From positions 62,001-126,000 of the forward strand of contig JANWVY010000003.1 of assembly GCA_025056455.1 (NCBI GenBank): a stretch of 64,000 bases of DNA, written 5' to 3'. Shown one piece after another: positions 62,990 through 64,000 of the stretch. The notes beneath the pieces are model-generated. The model did not search any database and was not told the DNA's origin. It saw only the letters and a program-made list of their open reading frames with translations. The translations under genes were made by a program, and so were the position numbers. The DNA comes from Bryobacteraceae bacterium. Its GTDB lineage: Bacteria; Acidobacteriota; Terriglobia; Bryobacterales; Bryobacteraceae. How positions within the stretch are numbered: position 1 is the stretch's first letter; each line of letters starts with the position of its first letter.

Positions 62990-64000
62990 TTACTCGCGGT
63001 CGTCGTCGTCGACATCGAGCGCGAGTGGAGAAAATACAGCTTGGCGGACGGGCGGGTAGGGTGTTTGCCAGCCCTTGATCAAGCCCCACAAAATGCGGTT
63101 CAGCTTTTCCGTCGGCGCGGCGTCGGGAGTCACCCAGTTCATGCGCGCCGAGGCAAGCGCTGCTTCTCGCGCTGGTCCCCGTAGAGCTCTTGCGTCGGGG
63201 TTTAACTCCGTTAAGGATTGCTTCGGCCGCACAGCCTCGTAGGGCGTGAAATCCGGCTCGTTTCGAAAGCTGTTCCGCATGTCGTTGGCGATCATGTCAA
63301 ACAGCGAGAGCGTAGGAAGGCCCAAGATCAGTTCGATGGTTTTTACCATGCTCTGGTTGGAGTAGAAGGTGGAATCAACGTGGCCGCGCCGGATATAGGG
63401 ACTAATGGCAAGCGCTACCGTGCGGTGTCCGTCGACATGATCAACCCCGTTTTGCGCATCATCCTCCACCACAAAAATAGCCATTTTTTTCCAGAAACGA
63501 GTACGCGTGAGAGCTTCGACGATTTGTCCCAAAGCCAAATCGTTATCCGCCACCATAGCCCGAGGCGTGTGTGTGCCCGGCGCCGCACCGTTCGTATGGT
63601 CGGACGGCAAATTGAGAATGACTAGGTGCGGCATTTTACCCTCTTGTTCCCACCGGCGGATGTCACTGATGAGCAGCCGCGCCCGCACCACGTCAGGAAT
63701 GTAGGTGGAATAGCCAGGATAATTCTTCGCTAGGATGGCGTTGAGCGAGGCGATGGGCGCCGTGTGGTTCCACTCTGTGGCAAAGTCATCGCCTTTTTCC
63801 CAACGCGCCATGAGCTCCAAACGCCGCGCCGGAGTTTCTCGCGTTAGCCCTGCATACTCCCCATAAATTCGCACCGTCTTGCCCAGCCGTAGTGCAGCAC
63901 TCCAGAAAAAGCCTGCGTCGGAGATGGCCAGCGGATCGGAGCCATCGAAGGGATAGCTTCGACCGGCAAAGCCGGGCCACATAGCGTAGGCGTTTTGGTT
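62990..64000 (-). CDS. Alkaline-phosphatase-family phosphoesterase (YVTN-repeat type), N-terminus beyond window
   Basis: C-terminal 336 residues of a larger protein; the frame remains open to the window edge (upstream residues NQNAYA precede MWPGFAGRSYPFDGSDP). Motifs of the phosphoesterase/alkaline-phosphatase superfamily are LVILNLPSDHTNG, MVADNDLALGQIVEAL, FVVEDDAQNGVDHVDGHRT and ISPYIRRGHVDSTFYSN. Such enzymes often have an N-terminal YVTN beta-propeller, which would lie outside this window. The internal ATG at 63982 is unlikely to be the start, since the family sequence continues upstream of it. Exported hydrolase of phosphate esters, substrate unknown. Confidence 0.85.
   Translation of the reverse strand, partial: NQNAYAMWPGFAGRSYPFDGSDPLAISDAGFFWSAALRLGKTVRIYGEYAGLTRETPARRLELMARWEKGDDFATEWNHTAPIASLNAILAKNYPGYSTYIPDVVRARLLISDIRRWEQEGKMPHLVILNLPSDHTNGAAPGTHTPRAMVADNDLALGQIVEALTRTRFWKKMAIFVVEDDAQNGVDHVDGHRTVALAISPYIRRGHVDSTFYSNQSMVKTIELILGLPTLSLFDMIANDMRNSFRNEPDFTPYEAVRPKQSLTELNPDARALRGPAREAALASARMNWVTPDAAPTEKLNRILWGLIKGWQTPYPPVRQAVFSPLALDVDDDDRE

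Overview
The window looks like chromosomal DNA of a GC-rich, Gram-negative bacterium. It is most consistent with an Acidobacteriota member of the Bryobacter/Solibacter type. This placement is an inference from gene content: two PEP-CTERM surface proteins, a CRTAC1/ASPIC FG-GAP protein, a CehA/McbA metallohydrolase, PhoX, Tat-signalled dehydratases and oxidoreductases, TonB-dependent (including Oar-like) receptors, and LpxD for an LPS outer membrane. No 16S rRNA or other marker settles it. I saw no tRNA, rRNA, CRISPR array, insertion sequence or phage.

Layout. 1-4 kb: 3' part of a formylglycine sulfatase, the rpmB-rpmG pair, an S10 serine carboxypeptidase and prs. 4.3-11 kb: DgoD-like dehydratase plus KDPG-type aldolase, a PhoX phosphatase, and an SGNH protein lacking catalytic Ser and His that is coupled to a PQQ-type beta-propeller. 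11-18 kb: a TPR/FG-GAP CRTAC1 protein, a CehA/McbA metallohydrolase, thpR, plsY, gpsA. 18-27 kb: a PEP-CTERM protein with a TPR lipoprotein, then a TonB receptor with its beta-helix partner. 27-35 kb: an operon of macrodomain, unknown protein and RNase III-like protein; a second PEP-CTERM gene; an 18-bp G-rich repeat array; a secreted unknown; and a LolD/FtsX-type ABC exporter. 34.7-37.6 kb: Tat-signalled mannonate dehydratase-like protein divergent from a fucose-isomerase-family enzyme. 37.6-41.7 kb: translation operon rplM-rpsI-rpsB-tsf-pyrH-frr with a good sigma-70 promoter. 41.8-46.4 kb: TPR protein, small exported protein, YprB-like exonuclease, xylB. 46.4-51.2 kb: the classic rpmH-rnpA-yidD-yidC-khpB-mnmE cluster. 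51.5-55.6 kb: FAD oxidoreductase, a decayed Oar-like receptor, a LarA/DUF2088 protein. 55.7-57 kb: three tandem orphan Flp pilin genes, two with clear intrinsic terminators. 57-64 kb: tsaE, nnr, a SpoIIE-type phosphatase, a LOG-family protein, lpxD, and part of an alkaline-phosphatase-family phosphoesterase.

How it fits together. The housekeeping blocks are ordinary and syntenic. The accessory genes describe a cell that exports many proteins: it breaks down polymers and sugar acids (sulfatase, dehydratases, isomerase, xylulokinase), takes up material by TonB receptors, and decorates its surface (PEP-CTERM proteins, Flp pilins). The most unusual items are the macrodomain/unknown/RNase III-like operon, the SGNH protein with its catalytic residues replaced, the three Flp pilins without Tad machinery, Tat-type signals on two sugar-acid dehydratases, and the rnpA gene whose only plausible start lies inside rpmH. 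I found no clearly undescribed multi-gene defence or mobile system.
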